In this document: positions 22,301 through 35,210 of the stretch, one piece after another | Numbering within the stretch: position 1 is the stretch's first letter | Layout of the letters: every line of letters starts with the position of its first letter | Source: Sorghum bicolor | Taxonomy: Eukaryota; Streptophyta; Magnoliopsida; Poales; Poaceae | Assembly (NCBI RefSeq): GCF_000003195.3 | Contig: NC_012870.2 | Location: 6,130,501 to 6,194,500 of the forward strand | DNA: 64,000 nt | Reading direction: 5' to 3' | Notes under the pieces: model-generated | The model's input: only the letters and a program-made list of their open reading frames with translations | Told to the model about the DNA's origin: nothing | Database searches by the model: none | Program-made: the position numbers and the translations under genes

Positions 22301-23693
22301 GCATGGTTATGTCTTCAATTGCTGTGCAGATTATGCAAAGTGGTGTTCCAAGTGGAACAAGAATTGGAAGTGCTAAATCAACCACAATCTCTCTAAATAT
22401 TGTAGCTCCTACTCAAGCTACTGTTGCAAAGATGGAACAGGTTGGTGATGATCATGTCGAGGGAAACACTATACTCAAGTTGGACGAAATGATGAGAATT
22501 CAACCCACGGGAGGTACTCCTGATTTAGCACTTCTCACAACAGGTGACACCACAAATAACAAAACCGAAGATTTGCATCCTCGAGAAGACCCTCTTGATT
22601 TAACTATGACAGAAGTAAATCTTCAGGACATTATTAGCACCCCTGTAGAGGATGCTATGACTGATATTATGAACACATCTGCAGAGGATGCTACACCAGA
22701 GGACATTGTAGATTCAGATGTGAAGGATGGTTATGTGTTCATAGAGGCTGTGGAAGTGCAGGAGACTGTTGTATCTATGAACAGCATTAAGATACCCAAG
22801 AAGGTTACAGCTGAATTGCAGGAGTGTGCTGGTGCACCTTTGATTAATGGTAAAGTGGATGAGGTCATTATTACTTGTTAGTGTATTAGTAATGTATTAA
22901 TGTACAGTTACATGTTGTAGATCACTCATATACATCTTGGTAAAATTGCAGGTCAGGGAACATTGTGCAGAACTTCAGTGCTTCCAGAATTCTACAAGAT
23001 CTCGAGTGTATCATGACACAATGAGCAATTGCAGAAAATCACTGGTGCATCTGAGAATGATGTAGACACAAGAATAGAGAATGGTACGGGTGAAGGAACG
23101 ATCAGTCAACCCTTCAATTACATCGGACCTGGAGAAACCTTGAATATGTCTATGAACAAAGAATTAAGTTCAGTGCCAGGTGATGTCGAACCTCCCTGGT
23201 TCTGAACAGGAAGAATCTGCTGCTGTAGTTTCAGGCCACAATGAACTGCAAGATGCTATTCAGACAACCTGAGGACAGTGTCGTTCAAGGTGGAGTCAAT
23301 GCTGTGCAAAATCATATGTTTCAAGATAATGCCAAGTACCCAATTGCAAGATGCTCTTCATTTTTGCTTATCACTAGTGTTGGGGAGAGAACTCAGTCAA
23401 AAAAAAAGTGTTAATTCATTCGCTGGAGAAAATAATGAACGATTGGTAGGGATGATTCTGCTGGCGTTGAAGACCATGACAATCTAGGTCCAAATGAAAT
23501 TACTAAAAGGAGAAAATTGACAGTTCCTTCACATGAAAATTCTGAGATCCGTTCAACCATAGAGCCTACAAAAATGGGAACTGCAAAAACAGAGGAGAAA
23601 ATACATCAGACTGTAAGAATTGGCAGTGGCCAGTTAATAGCATTTACAAGAAGGAAAAGAAAGCACTTATGCAGTCATCGTCCTGACTCCTAA
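19342..23693 (+). pseudogene. Plant mobile domain (PMD/MAIN-like) gene, disabled
   Basis: Exons recognised: 19342-19368, 19901-19987, 20128-20769, 20852-20937, 21047-21137, 21239-22016 and 22111 to about 22866-22881. Exon 2 gives LDPGPVDKSVLVEQEFHKSE. Exon 3 gives GFYHLSFLKRVQLDHALLNA and the core HLRFGEITVLLKDVAILTGL, hallmark of the aminotransferase-like plant mobile domain (PF10536), found in MAIN/MAIL proteins and in transposon-derived relatives. The family acts in the nucleus in genome stability and silencing. Three lesions: TGA at 21081-21083 in frame in exon 5, a 343-bp MITE in exon 6, and frame decay after 22881. The far end still reads TVRIGSGQLIAFTRRKRKH before TAA at 23691-23693. 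Exon phases otherwise join perfectly, so decay looks recent. A truncated 280-residue frame at 22039-22881 remains open. Confidence 0.88.
21481..21823. mobile_element. 343-bp MITE inside a coding exon, TAA duplication
   Basis: The ends are GGCTTTGTTTAGTT and AACTAAACAAGGCC, with TAA at 21478-21480 and 21824-21826. Taking out the element and one TAA restores the reading ...YHD KYIKEWEN... without any frame change. It belongs to the longer (~340-bp) subfamily, like the copy at 49353-49694, sharing the internal block ATTAGCCTTAAGTGCTACAG. Confidence 0.93.
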
Positions 23694-23699
23694 TTCTGT

Positions 23700-25919
23700 T
23701 TTGTTATTGTATAATGTATGTGAATTTGTCTTTTTCACTTTTTTTGTTGTTGTTATAATATATGGAGTATCCACTCTTGTTTATCCTCTATCCTTATCAA
23801 GCTTATGATGACATGGTAATTTACCTTTGTGATTCGTTCAATGCGTGCAGGCTCTTGCATGCTGTACGTTCCACTTGCTTATATGTTGCTGGGACGTTTT
23901 GACTGGTCTTGCATGATGAGTTTGTCAGATTTTCCAAACTCTTTGGCATTCAAACAAATAGTGATGTGTTTGCTGCTGAATTGGTTTACTTTGCCCTGAG
24001 AAAGATTGTTCTCATTTGATTCTCGTATTTGTTTGTCCTAGATATGCAACTAATGTCACCAAATTAGCATGTTTTGTATCCGAGCAAAAACTCGTTCTGT
24101 ATTTTTCTTTCAAAACTGCTTCAGTATATCTGGATGTTCAGCTTGATATTGAAAAGTGTTAAAAGCATTTTTGGTCTTCTGGATTGACAATGCTAGTTCA
24201 ATTCATGACATCTCATGCCCTGACCCCAGACTGCAGATTACGCATCAAGGCTGTGAGCCTGTGGTATTGTTCTTTTGATTTCGGAACACTGGATGGATGT
24301 TAGGTGCTGAGACGCAGCAGACAGGTATTTTGATTAGTCTGCAAAGGCATCAAGTGCAGGAATATCTGAACAGAGATGTGAGTATGTGACTAGACATCTA
24401 GACTTGTAATATTATCTCTCTTCACCTTAAAAAAAATTAAAAAAAAACTTTCTGTAATATTCTCTGACTCTCTTCACCTTGCAGGAACCAGGAATCGAAT
24501 ATTATGCAGTCTTCATCAATATAGAAAAACATGGCGCTTTTCTTGTGTGTTCTCCCCTATAGGGACCATGCACTAGATGGCCAAGGCATTTTGAATTTTG
24601 CCACTCCTTTCGTTGCTGCATTGCTGCCAGACTCAGGGTCAGTAACAGTAAGACGAGACCAATGCCCTCAATATCTCCAGATTTATCACGTGCAGGAGAC
24701 ACGGGACAGGATCACAGGAAGGTGCTGTAGCAAGATCAAGAGGCGCCACCAGCTAATCGGCCACAATGATTCATCTCGTGTCGGGCCACGGCTTCTTCTC
24801 CTGAAATCGACGCCGTTTTCCGCCGGGCACATGTCACAGGCGTCCGACGGTCCGATGAAGCTTTCTTTCCGGTAAATCGATGTCGCCCCACGGCATGGGC
24901 ATGGGATGATGGCGACCAGCACCACCACTCCGGCGCAGGCAGAGGCAGCTGTGCAACCGTCGGTCCCGCTCGGGCGCTGCAACTGCAATGATGGCTACCC
25001 CCGCCTCGTGCTCGTGAGTGCAGTGAAGGGACCCGATTCATTGCCACGCCCTCGCTTTCAACATTTTGTTTTCTGCCTGCTCTGCGCCTCTGGCCTCTGC
25101 TCCCTTCGTGTGCATCAGGTGCCGGCTTGTCGTGATCTCTTGTGCTTTCACTGAAACCCGCTAGCCTGGTCATTCCTCAGTCACCACTGACCACCGCGCC
25201 ATGTGAATTTGCACAGATTGTGAAGCGAATTGAGGGCGATTTGTGGGCTTGTGTCCACGCGTTATTTTTGTACCAGCTGTATTGATTTTAGAGCCGCATA
25301 ATTCATTTTTCTTTGGACGCTTCGAAGCACCGGCCAGACCAGGAGGGACAGATCTTGTCTCAACGTTGACGCCAACAGACCTGGATTCATGTACGAACCG
25401 ACGAACAAACCATATCTGATATCATTTGGGTTTTTAGCCATACTAGGCTACAACAATAATAGTGATACCATTTGCAGTTGGAACTTTGCACGAGGACAGC
25501 CTACATCCACGGGCAGTGAGCCCCAGTCGGGTTCTTGTATCGGCAACAAGTAACCGTATTACTCCAAAGATCAAAGTAGCGATGTACCACTAGAAGTTAT
25601 ATTGCATTTCCCTGGTAGTCGTTAGTCATCTGATGATTAACAAAATTAACCCAATCTAGCTAGTTAGCATCTGATCTAATCCTCAGCTAAAACCAACAAA
25701 TGAGATACATCTATACACATTGCATGCCATCTGTTCTGCATTGGTTAGCATACATCAAATCAGCAATCAGAACTAGAGGGCCATATCCGCCAAGGCTACT
25801 GGGACTAGTCTAGATAGCATCTTCAGATGAGTCAGATTGCTCTGTGGGCACCAACCAAGCCACCAGAATTTGCAATTACACCTACATTCTTCGGTTAGTG
25901 TGGGGTTATAGTACCCTGA
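23700..25919. other. Intergenic between PMD pseudogene and QWRF gene
   Basis: Convergent 3' flanks. Bases 24500-25170 are moderately GC-rich and have open frames on both strands, but none has family features. The end near 25919 should hold the 3' UTR of the minus-strand QWRF gene. Confidence 0.4.
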
Positions 25920-28900
25920 CTAGGAGGAATGCATGGAGCTCCTGTCAGATGTCTGTACTCTCTGCCCTTGTAGGCTACAGTACTTGACCTGTTTCAACAA
26001 AATTATTGGGTTGTGCCCATTAGAAATGCTATATATCACAAGGGTCAGAACCGGACGCAGCTGGATTGGATCTCAGCACTTACATGCATTGTTGCAAGTG
26101 CGGACAGCAATTCTCTGGACTGCTCCATTAGAGTGCGCTCTTGGGTAGCAACTTTGGAAAGATCAGAAACCAAAATACTTGTTCCAGCCAGCTGCAGACC
26201 GACAGATGATTTCAGTCAAATAAAATAACAAATGCACCAACTTGGAACAAATATTTCACCAAATGTAAGCATCTCAAAAATTGCTTTGTGCTATATTATT
26301 TTTGTTCAAGCCTCACAAGAGCTCATAGCCCCCCCCCCCCCCCCCCCCCCCTCTTTTGGTATGGTGATGGCAAATTGATTACTAAGATTGGAGCTTTGAA
26401 ATGCATTCAGTTGTAATATCTTTAATTTAACCCCAACTAGCAAATGTATAATGAGGATGTTACTCTACAGATCCTCGAGAAGAGAGAAATCTCCTATGCT
26501 TCAGAAACTGGAGAATGTTTTTAAAGCAGTCTGATCAGGGAATCAGCTGCCTGGGATCAAGTCTCAACCAATCCAACCATCCATTGTAGCCTTATTATGC
26601 AGTTCTTTCATACGGCCCACATCCATAAATTAAGATGTAGTGGTTGACAAGCAACTAGTGACAAAGAAAATGAAACAGGAAAGCAATTCAATGTACACAG
26701 CACCTTAGCCAATAATGAACATATTGAACTTCCTATTGTTTGCATGATGTCAACAGCAGAGCCAACGGCATTTTTCACATCTTGGATATCAGCCTGCAAA
26801 TACAAAGTAGCAAAGAAGAAATAGATTTTTAATACACACAGAACAGAAGAGAAACATATAGAAATGTACAATGGTGTGCTATTAACCACCTTTGCTCCAT
26901 CAGTAACAGGAAGGCACAAAATGCTGGCAGTTAGAGCCTCCACAGTTCCAGATAGAGAATCCACATAGTCCCTCTCTAATGAAGACCATTCTTCTAGATA
27001 CCCCATCTGTATCAAGCAATTTTCGTTAGATTTTAGAAACAAGGCAAAGGTAAAAGGTGAATTACTACCAGGTTAAGATATAACTAACTAAAGTTGTTAC
27101 TAATTAAGTACTATAATAATAGTTTACAGTTATATCTAAGGCCCCACTACAGAGTCCACATGCTGGTGAGCTGCTCTCCCTTTTTAACTTTACAGTTGTT
27201 CATAGTAAAGGACCATATGTAATCTATTGAGCAGCCGAGGAAATAAGAATCAAAACGGCCAGCCTGCAACGGTGCAGATATTTGAATATATCTGTCAAGA
27301 TGGGCAATGGCCCTGTGCTTATAACTAACTGGTTCTCAGTTTTTCAGGGACTTCTTTTTCTTTGGCAAAATATTATCTTGCTAACAATACCTGGCAGAGG
27401 AAATAAGAATCAAAACGGCCAGCCTGCAACTGTGCATATATTTGAATGTATCTGTCAAGATGGGCAATGGCCCTGTGCTTATAAGTTATAACTAACCGGT
27501 TCTCAGTTTTTCAGGGATTTCTTTTTCTTTGGCAAAATATTATCTTGCTAACAATGCCTGGCAGGCTAGCAAATGTCTGCCAGACATGGAGGATAATTCC
27601 AGATAATCCGATAAACTATCAGAAAGCAAGGTTTCTAAAGTTTAACAGAAAAATGATCTTGCAAAGATATGAAAAAGGCAGAAAACTACTTGCAGTCATG
27701 CACCGAAAACTAAAAGGTAGCATACTACTTGCAGTCATGCACCGAAAACTAAAATTGGTTATTACCTGTCCCTTAAGAACTGTCATGAGCTTCCAGCTGT
27801 TTCGGTATAACTGTAGCTGGAACCTCTTAAGAGCAACAGATTTACGCATCCCTAGGGTAGTAATCCATGCATCAGATAAGTACTTCTGGTAAAAAGGCCA
27901 AAGAAGGGGGGTTATTGAGAAGTAATGAAGTAGAAAAGGCAATCTTGGGTACACGAATATTATGGTTGAAATTAAGGCTTTTGCCTAGCATTTTTTAATT
28001 GAAATAGTAGTACTTTCAGTTAACCAATAAGATAATAAAAATGGGTACCCAGACTTCCATTTGGCAATGAACAGGTGCAGTATACAAACTTCCATTCTAA
28101 AAGGTAATGAACATGACATATTTTAGCATGCCAACTGATCCTACTGGTATTAGTTTTGTTTACAGCTCCAACATAAAAGACATGTCATTGTCAAATCTTT
28201 CATGGTTCTTTTTGCCTTTCCAACTGTGTTACACAGTTTGTGTGTGTGTGTGTGTGACAATGACTTGTTATTTCATAAAAAAAACTGACAAGATGCTTTC
28301 TATCTAGTATTCTGATATACATAGAACCTACTTTCAAGGAACTAAAAAACTTCGATAAATATAAAGTTTGGATAACATAAACTATGGCACAAAAGACAAA
28401 GGTAGTTGCAAGCTATATGATGTGTAAAATTCACAGATTTACTTTGTGAGAATAAGTGAATCAGAAGATAAGTGCGAGCACATAGCTCCTGCTTATAGCT
28501 AGCTCAGATTGCAAATGCTGGCCTTGAATTTAATCAATTACATCTTACACAAACTAATCTGAATTTGAATAAATCAAGCAAGTTATAAAAGCCAAAAATA
28601 CAGCCATGTACACATACTACTGAATTCTGAGATGACATCAATTTATGTTAATTATACAGGAGGAACACATTTCACGTATTCAGAAGTCCGTAAATTGGTT
28701 TGTCAATGGATATACTCACCTCTGCTGTCAATTTTTGTGCAGCAAGTGCAGCATCAGCCTGCGCATTCACACACCGCCACTGCAAATGTCGATTGGATAA
28801 AATTCTCAATAGATGCTCACAGTCAACCTTACTGCCCCCATGCCACCTCCTCCTCACTTCACCATTCAAAGCATAACCAGATGAGCCTCTTCCCTGATGA

Positions 28901-30063
28901 TCCCAAGATGAAGTGCCCGACCCCACACAGTTTCTCGGCCGTGATGGGCTTGACATCCTCCTCGATGGATTGCCTGTAAGCTTACTTGGTGAAGATTGCC
29001 TGACTGACCGATTCAGTGGAGATGAAACAAAGCCATTTTGCAGCGATTTCTTGACCGGCGCCGTCCTTGGAGATGCGGCCAACCCAGAGGTATACGGCAA
29101 GTATGGCGTTCCAGGATCCGCGAATCTTTGTGACCTGCTGACTGCAGCATCCTGCAAGAACCGTGCTGGCACACTCATACCCTTTGGGGATGGACGTGCT
29201 CTGTGCGACATGCCAATGCCTGCATCCTGAGACCCTGAATTGCTCCCAGACGACACACTTTCTGTGTCCGACGACATCAAGTAGTCCCCACTATCAAACG
29301 AGGAACGGCGCGCCCCCTCCTCAAACACCATGGACTGCCGCAGTGACCGGACAGCAGCAAGGACGGCCGTGTCCCTCTTGTGCAAAGAGCAATCCAAGCT
29401 TTTGGTAAGCGGATTCCCCTCAAACCCCTGCGACAGCCTCGCCGACATCGGCCACCTGTGGTGAGCATGGCCCCCCTCAAACCCCTTCCCCCTCTCCGGC
29501 ACTGTCCCCATAGCTGGTCTCCTCCTCTCCGGCGTGATGGAGCCCACCGCCGAAGCCACTGGTCGTCGCGACGGAGACGGGGACGTGGCCGGCTTCGCCT
29601 TGCTTGTCTCGAAGGAGAAGGACCGGCCCTGGAACGCCACGGAGAGGCTCCTCGTGGTGGTGGTGGTGCCCGCATTGGGTCCCCCGGTCTCCCCGACGGC
29701 AGCATTGCCAGCCGGGCCTGGGCGCGGGCGGTCGACGGAGACCGAGCGCCTCGGCAGCGGCGACGCGAAGCGGCGGGAGGGCGTGGACGCCGAGGTCGAG
29801 GTGGAGTTGGAGCTCGAAGTGGTGGTGGTGGAGGTGGAGGTCGAGGTGGATGTGGAGGTGGATGTGGACTTGGAGGAGGGCGTGAGGTAGCGGGAGGAGA
29901 CGACCTTAGCCTTGGGCTTGGGCCGCGCGTCGCCGGCGCCGGCGTTGGCGTTGGAGTTGGAGTTGGACTTTGCCGGGGAGAGCGCGGAGGAAGCTCGGCG
30001 GCGGTGCGGGGACGGCGACGGGTTCAGCCGGGGCGCGGCCGCTGCTGCCCCGGCGGCCACCAT
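25920..30063 (-). CDS. QWRF motif (DUF566) protein, SCO3-like
   Basis: Six exons by descending position: 30063-28720, 27885-27766, 27006-26890, 26793-26704, 26191-26084 and 25988-25920. All join in phase 0 to a 615-residue protein. QWRF proteins (for example SNOWY COTYLEDON 3 and the augmin subunit 8-like members) bind microtubules. The N-terminal ~400 residues are basic, Ser/Pro-rich and probably disordered, with a Ser/Thr run at about 63-94. Conserved blocks HHRWPMSARLSQGFEGNPLT (201-220) and SLRQSMVFEEGARRSSFDSG (240-259) follow. The family motif appears as LQWRCVNAQADAAL (Q428-C431), with Cys where the name-giving Phe usually stands. The helical C-terminus includes YLEEWSSLERDYVDSLSGTV and DIQDVKNAVGSAVDIMQTIG. 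The start MVAAGAAAA was preferred over an in-frame upstream Met, which would add about 46 residues, because family members begin this way. Confidence 0.92.
26329..26351. repeat. Homopolymer of 23 C
   Basis: An uninterrupted C run in an intron of the QWRF gene (between exons 4 and 5). Such runs are prone to length variation and sequencing or assembly error. Confidence 0.9.
27237..27562. repeat. Two-copy 160-bp tandem duplication in QWRF intron 2
   Basis: AAATAAGAATCAAAACGGCC occurs at 27241 and again at 27401. The following ~155 bases match with a few differences and one small insertion (TTATAACTAAC region). The high identity suggests a recent duplication. Confidence 0.88.
27689..27753. repeat. 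Short tandem duplication, 36-bp period
   Basis: ACTTGCAGTCATGCACCGAA is repeated about 36 bases apart within QWRF intron 2, just before exon 2 in genomic (plus) order. Confidence 0.8.
28239..28256. repeat. (TG)n microsatellite
   Basis: About nine TG units in QWRF intron 1. Confidence 0.85.
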
Positions 30064-33000
30064 GGCGTTCAGATCTCGCGGAATCTCCCCGGTGGTTTTG
30101 GGCGTCTGGGGTTTGGGGGTTTCGTTTCGTTTCAAGATGGGGGGAGCGGAGCCGACGCACGGCACGGCAGCGGAAGTGGAGTGGGAGCCAAGTGAAAACA
30201 TGGGCGAAGAGGGATGGGGATGGGTCCGTCCGTCGCAAGGGCAAAAAGGGAAAAGCGGGCGGAATAAAGGGCCGGTGTCGTCCTCTGGTGGTGGTGGCCC
30301 TGGTGGGGCCAGCGGAACGGAGGTAGCAGCCAGCAAGCAGATCAGGTTTGACGCCCCCGGTGAGGCGGTGACCCCGGGCCCCGGCGATGGCTGCCGCTGC
30401 GGTCGCGTGATCGCGTCTGGGCCTGGGCGCAGCAAGGCAAGGTAAGGCCGCAAGCTCGACCGGACCATGCCGCCGGCGGTCCACTCGCACCCGGCCGCCC
30501 CGTGCGCCGTGCACAGCGATTTCTCGCGTTCCGCTTACGTTTTCCCTCGGCAATCGGCATGTGCTCGTCTCGACGAAACGCTCGCAGAAGAGAAGCGCTC
30601 ATGTGCCTGGCTCGAGCTGTTCCCGAAGGAATTGGTTACGCGACGACGGCGTGGAGACGGCGTAGGGAGGCGGGCTGACACCATCATTTGCCCCGACGCG
30701 CCGGCGCGAGGGAAAAAAAAAAGGTGGGGTTCGAGGCTGTAAACAAGTGCAGACGGGGCAGGGGGAAATGTGCTTCGTGCCATAGTTTATCCACTGCGTG
30801 ATTGCCCGTTTGGACCCACTACGTGCGTGTCTTGCCTCCGTGCATTCACCTAGGAAAAAAAAATGAAGTTCTTAGGATTTGCATAGATGCTATCTTGCCT
30901 CAGTAACCTAGGAAAATTGAAGTTTTAAGATTCGGATAGATACTATCTTGCCCCCATTAAACTACCTTTGATCTTTTATAGACAGTGGACTACTACAAAT
31001 CTTATGTAGTACTTCATCCATTTTAAAATGTAGGGCGTACTAGGATTCGTAAAGGCCAAATATTGTAGACTTTGTCGATCGATTACTCAAGGATATATGT
31101 ATGTTTGCTGCGAAAAAAAAGATATATTGATAGGTTCTTACTTCACATGTTTTAAGTGAGACAAGACTTTATTGTTGTAGTAATTGATAACGTATTTTAA
31201 AATAAATTAATAGTGCTATCATCATTTAAAAGACTGTCTTAATACTAATACACCTTATAAAAAACATTTGAGTGAGTACCATATAGTCTCAAAGATGTAA
31301 ATGTCTACTTAGGGCAAAAAGTGCTTGAGGCGCCAAGTCACCAACTAAAACATGCATGGACAAAGTGTTACATAGAGGTCATGGCTTCTTTTGTGAATGT
31401 GCATGATCTCAACAAATGTCGTCATAGCCTACTGTCACCTTAGCATGTATCTCTGGTTTTTCTACAAGAGGCCAATCTCAAGACTCTATCTTACTCTTAG
31501 ATTTTCTATATATTTTGGTCGTTGATTTTTATTACTCCTCTCTCCCTTCAACTAGTGATAGTAATTGTGTTCTGGTCGCTTGGAAAAACGTCATTTTTTG
31601 GTTGGTCACGAACCCGATCCTTCATGATACTCTTTGAGTTGCAAGGTAGCCTCTACCACCTTCGCTTATGTCTAGTGGTTGACCAAGGTATAGAGCCCCC
31701 AATATAGCAAGGAAAAAAGTGAGGGTCTTGCAGAAGCTTAAGGAGAGTATTTTCCTTACCACAGTACTTGTAATTCTTATCAATGTAGACAAAGCTTAGT
31801 GAGGCTTTCCATGGAAAGTGGTGGTTGGGGAACAGTCTTGTGTTATCATACTATTCTGATGATGTGCATTAGATGTGGTATGATTCTTCTAGGTCGACCT
31901 TGAGAGGGTATAGGTCTTTGGTCTTACTAGATTAGGCACTTTGTAAAGTTCCTTGGTAGTGCACTCCCTATGTTGGGTGGCTTCCGTTGGGGATGTCTTG
32001 ATCCTACGTGCAAACATTTGGCACATACAAAAAATCTACAAAGACATTATACATAAGATTGATATTCTAGGAGGTGGTTCTTAGGGGTCCAAATTGGTCA
32101 ACAACTGTATTGATTAAAGATGCTATAAACAAGAGTGATATTCTAGGAGGTGGTTCTTGGTCTAGATTGGTCAACAATTAAATTAATGAGGGTAGGAGAA
32201 CCAAGGGATGTATTAAATGATCGCGAAGATTGTCCAAACCCAAACCCCTAGGTTGGCTCCAGATGTTAGTGTGCCCCTGGTAAATCTGATAGATACAATT
32301 GTTGCTTAGGTGAAGTTTTACTTTGAGAAAAGAGCTCTAGAAGACATATTAAGGACCGTGGCATGAAGTCTTCCAAAAGGATGTGTGAGGGTAGTATTTG
32401 GACTTCACGATGGCACTAAGAAGGGGATCTTTGGCTGTGGTTGTCATCCAAGGCAAGGTGAACAACCAGACTCATATTAACCATATGCAAGAGAAAAAGA
32501 TAACGTGACAAGGTGTGCCTTCCTCGAGACCTCGTTGGGGTGGAACTAAGGGTGAGGCTAGGCATTGATCAGGATTGAGAGTTGATTGGAAGATATGCAT
32601 TCCTTGATCATACTAATGGAACTTTTAGCTAGACTGAGGCGATCGAGAATGCCATTTGAGTCTACCAAAGACACTGGCAATATTAATTTTACGTAAAAAA
32701 GTCTTCTTAGATCCCAACTACTAAGCATGAAGGAGTAAGCTACTGAGTTAATGTGTGGACTAGGAACAAAAGCAACCTGAGAGCTTAGATGAGTGGATAT
32801 GTCTATTCTCTAGGGAGGTTCATCTTAAGTCTACTAGCCAAGAATTCAACAATAATTTTGTAGATGACGTTGCAAAGTCTTTTTACATGTCAAAAGTTTC
32901 TGTGAATGTGAGTAGTTTTTTTAGAATAAGAACTACTATCCATCTCCATCTCCATCTCATAATAGTCTTTTTATCCTTCTACACTTATATCCTAAATTAG

Positions 33001-34127
33001 TTGTCATTTTCACTTCTCGATACATTTCTTTTTTTCTAATACACCTACTTCTCCATTTCCTGTTTTATGTGCACCACATCTTTCTTATTTTTTTCTTCTT
33101 AATTTTTGTGTTCTGAGCCATCCATAAAATAATGTAATTCTCAAATTTCAAGGAGTCAAATAACCTAAACTTTGACTAAACTTATATAAAAATTTATAAA
33201 CATTCATTATACAAATTAAGTGTCATTACTAGTTATAGATAAAATAATGTAATTCTCATTTTTCGAGGTGTCAAATAACCTAAACTTTGACTAAACTCAT
33301 ATAAAAAATTGTAAACATTCATTATACAAATTAAGTGTCATTAGACTAGTTATAGAATACATTTTCATAATAATTTTTTAGAGATATAATGCTATCATTG
33401 TTTACTATAAATTTAGTCAAAGTTGAGCTTAATTATTATAATTTTTTTCTTTAGACCGAGGGAGTGTTGTTTAGAACAGACGGAAACGTGCCTGCTGTAC
33501 TGCACATGCAGTGCCAAACGGCGTGCGGAATCTACAAATGGGACATAAATCTCGTCCAGTTACTGCTAGTACCTGCTAAGAGACGACATTACAACGTGTG
33601 CGTCAACAGTGAATTTACTGTCCAATGAAGCTGACAGAGTACGTGACAAGAGATCGAGCTGTGCCGGCGCATGCAGGTGTCCAGCATGCATGCAGCATGC
33701 GTACAAGATGCAGGCACAGTTTCTCCACGTAATAATCTGAGAAGAACAGTCGAGTGTGTGTGTGCCTGCGGCAGCAGCTCTACAGTCTCTTAATCTCTTG
33801 ATAACTGGATCGAGGCAAAGATTTTGATAATAATTAATATACACTTTGTTGTGTGCTGCTATAGTTTATAACTTTATATTGTGATCAATATGTCTCGTTG
33901 TGTTGCATGTGCATGGGAAGTCAGGTGAGGTCCTACCTTGTCCATGAATCTGCATGCAGCATGCATGCATGTTCGTTAGTTGCGTCTCTTGATGCTTGCT
34001 TCTTTGGTTATTATCTCATCGCTGATATTTCCCTTTATCATATCCTGTTTTTCTATATATAGCAAGTGGAATGACGACCACAGTATTCCGTGCTAGCGAT
34101 GGCACAGAGCAACACACATTTCCTTTA
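30064..34127. other. QWRF 5' flank and long intergenic stretch
   Basis: 30064-30800 is GC-rich and should contain the QWRF 5' UTR and promoter. Beyond 30800 the DNA is AT-rich. A degenerate Stowaway-like start (ACTTCATCCATTTTAAAATG) lies near 31013. In 32065-32170 a ~75-bp segment containing GATATTCTAGGAGGTGGTTC is duplicated. Nothing between 31300 and 33000 gives a coding frame I recognise. Confidence 0.4.
33122..33465. repeat. Stowaway-like remnant with an internal ~116-bp tandem duplication
   Basis: ATAAAATAATGTAATTCTCA occurs near 33123 and again near 33239, each followed by CCTAAACTTTGACTAAACT and CATTCATTATACAAATTAAG. The right side ends with a degenerate CGAGGGAGT terminus near 33458, the usual end of grass Stowaway elements. 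Confidence 0.65.
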
Positions 34128-34346
34128 ACTTAGTTACACCTGAAATCCAAAAATCTTTCAAGATTCTATGTTATATCAAATCTTATGCACATGCATATAA
34201 CATTAAATATAGATAAAAAATAACTAAATGTATAGTTAACTATAATTTTCGAAACGAATCTTTTGAGCCTATAATAATTACCAAATACAAACGAAAGTGT
34301 TACAATAATACCTAAAATTTTTTCACTTAGAGAACTAAACAAGGCC
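34128..34346. mobile_element. GGCCTTGTTTAGTT-family MITE, left end degenerate
   Basis: The right end AACTAAACAAGGCC is perfect and the interior matches the family (TTAAATATAGATAAAAAATA, ACGAATCTTTTGAGCCTA). The left terminus is mutated, so its position is approximate. Confidence 0.65.
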
Positions 34347-34349
34347 TCA

Positions 34350-34983
34350 ATCAATCAAATTGCGGAGAAGCAATATCTAAAAATATATAGGGGAGGAGGA
34401 GGAACCTGGTACTGGTATATATTTTCCAATGTTTAAGTTGCTTGTTACATTCATCTTTTCACCACATTAATTGCATGAGATTAATCTGAGAAACATGCAT
34501 GTTTCTCTAATAAGTTGCCTAGAGAAAATGACAACTTTAATTGATCCACTTGAGATGAAATATTTTGACAACTCTAGTCCACTAGAGATGAAATATTTTG
34601 ATTTTGACTGTGTGTCTATCTAGTGTTCGAGTGTTTTTTATGGGGGCTTCTTTAGTGCTCCTCCCACCGGTCCGCCGCCAGCTCTGCTAGTCTGTCGCGG
34701 AGCTCCGATGAGATTCTACCATACTCATGGCAACCTCCTCTCCCCCTGCATCACTGTCATCTTCTTCAATTTCAGTGAGCTCGTTCGTCCCCATCTTCAA
34801 TTACGGCAAGACTCCCCCGCCTCAACCTGACCTGACTGCTGCTACCATTGCTAGGGCCCTAATAAACCGCTTGCCCACCATCCCCACCGTCTGCCTCCCC
34901 CAGCGAGCCCCTTCTATATATAGTCATCAAAGTTGGAGAAGAAAGAGAGGGACAGGGTTGGGGAAGGAGTGGTTGGAACCTTA
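34350..34983. other. Intergenic; short open frame ending at a MITE
   Basis: A frame at 34727-34984 encodes 85 residues (Ser/Pro-rich, then LTAATIARALINRLPTIPTV). Its stop codon is made by the target site plus the first base of the MITE at 34984, so it may be a gene fragment cut by the insertion. No family is recognised. Confidence 0.25.
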
Positions 34984-35210
34984 GGCCTTGTTTAGTTCCT
35001 AAAAATTTTCAAGATTTCCCGTCACATCGAATCTTACGACATATGCATGGTGCATTAAATATATATATATGACAACAAAAACTATTTGTACAGTTTATCG
35101 ATCTGTAAATCGCGAGACGAATCTTTTAAGCCTAGTTACTCCAAGATTAGATAATATTTGTCAAATAAAAATGAAAGTGCTATAGTGCTAAAAACCCAAA
35201 GTTTTAGGCC
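34984..35210. mobile_element. GGCCTTGTTTAGTT-family MITE, TTA duplication
   Basis: The left end is intact; the right end has lost part of the repeat (TTTTAGGCC). TTA flanks both sides (34981-34983, 35211-35213). Confidence 0.8.

Noticed and set aside
29380..30195. 271-codon plus-strand frame
   Set aside because: Antisense to exon 1 of the QWRF gene; low-complexity Gly/Arg/Val reading of its Ser/Thr repeat.
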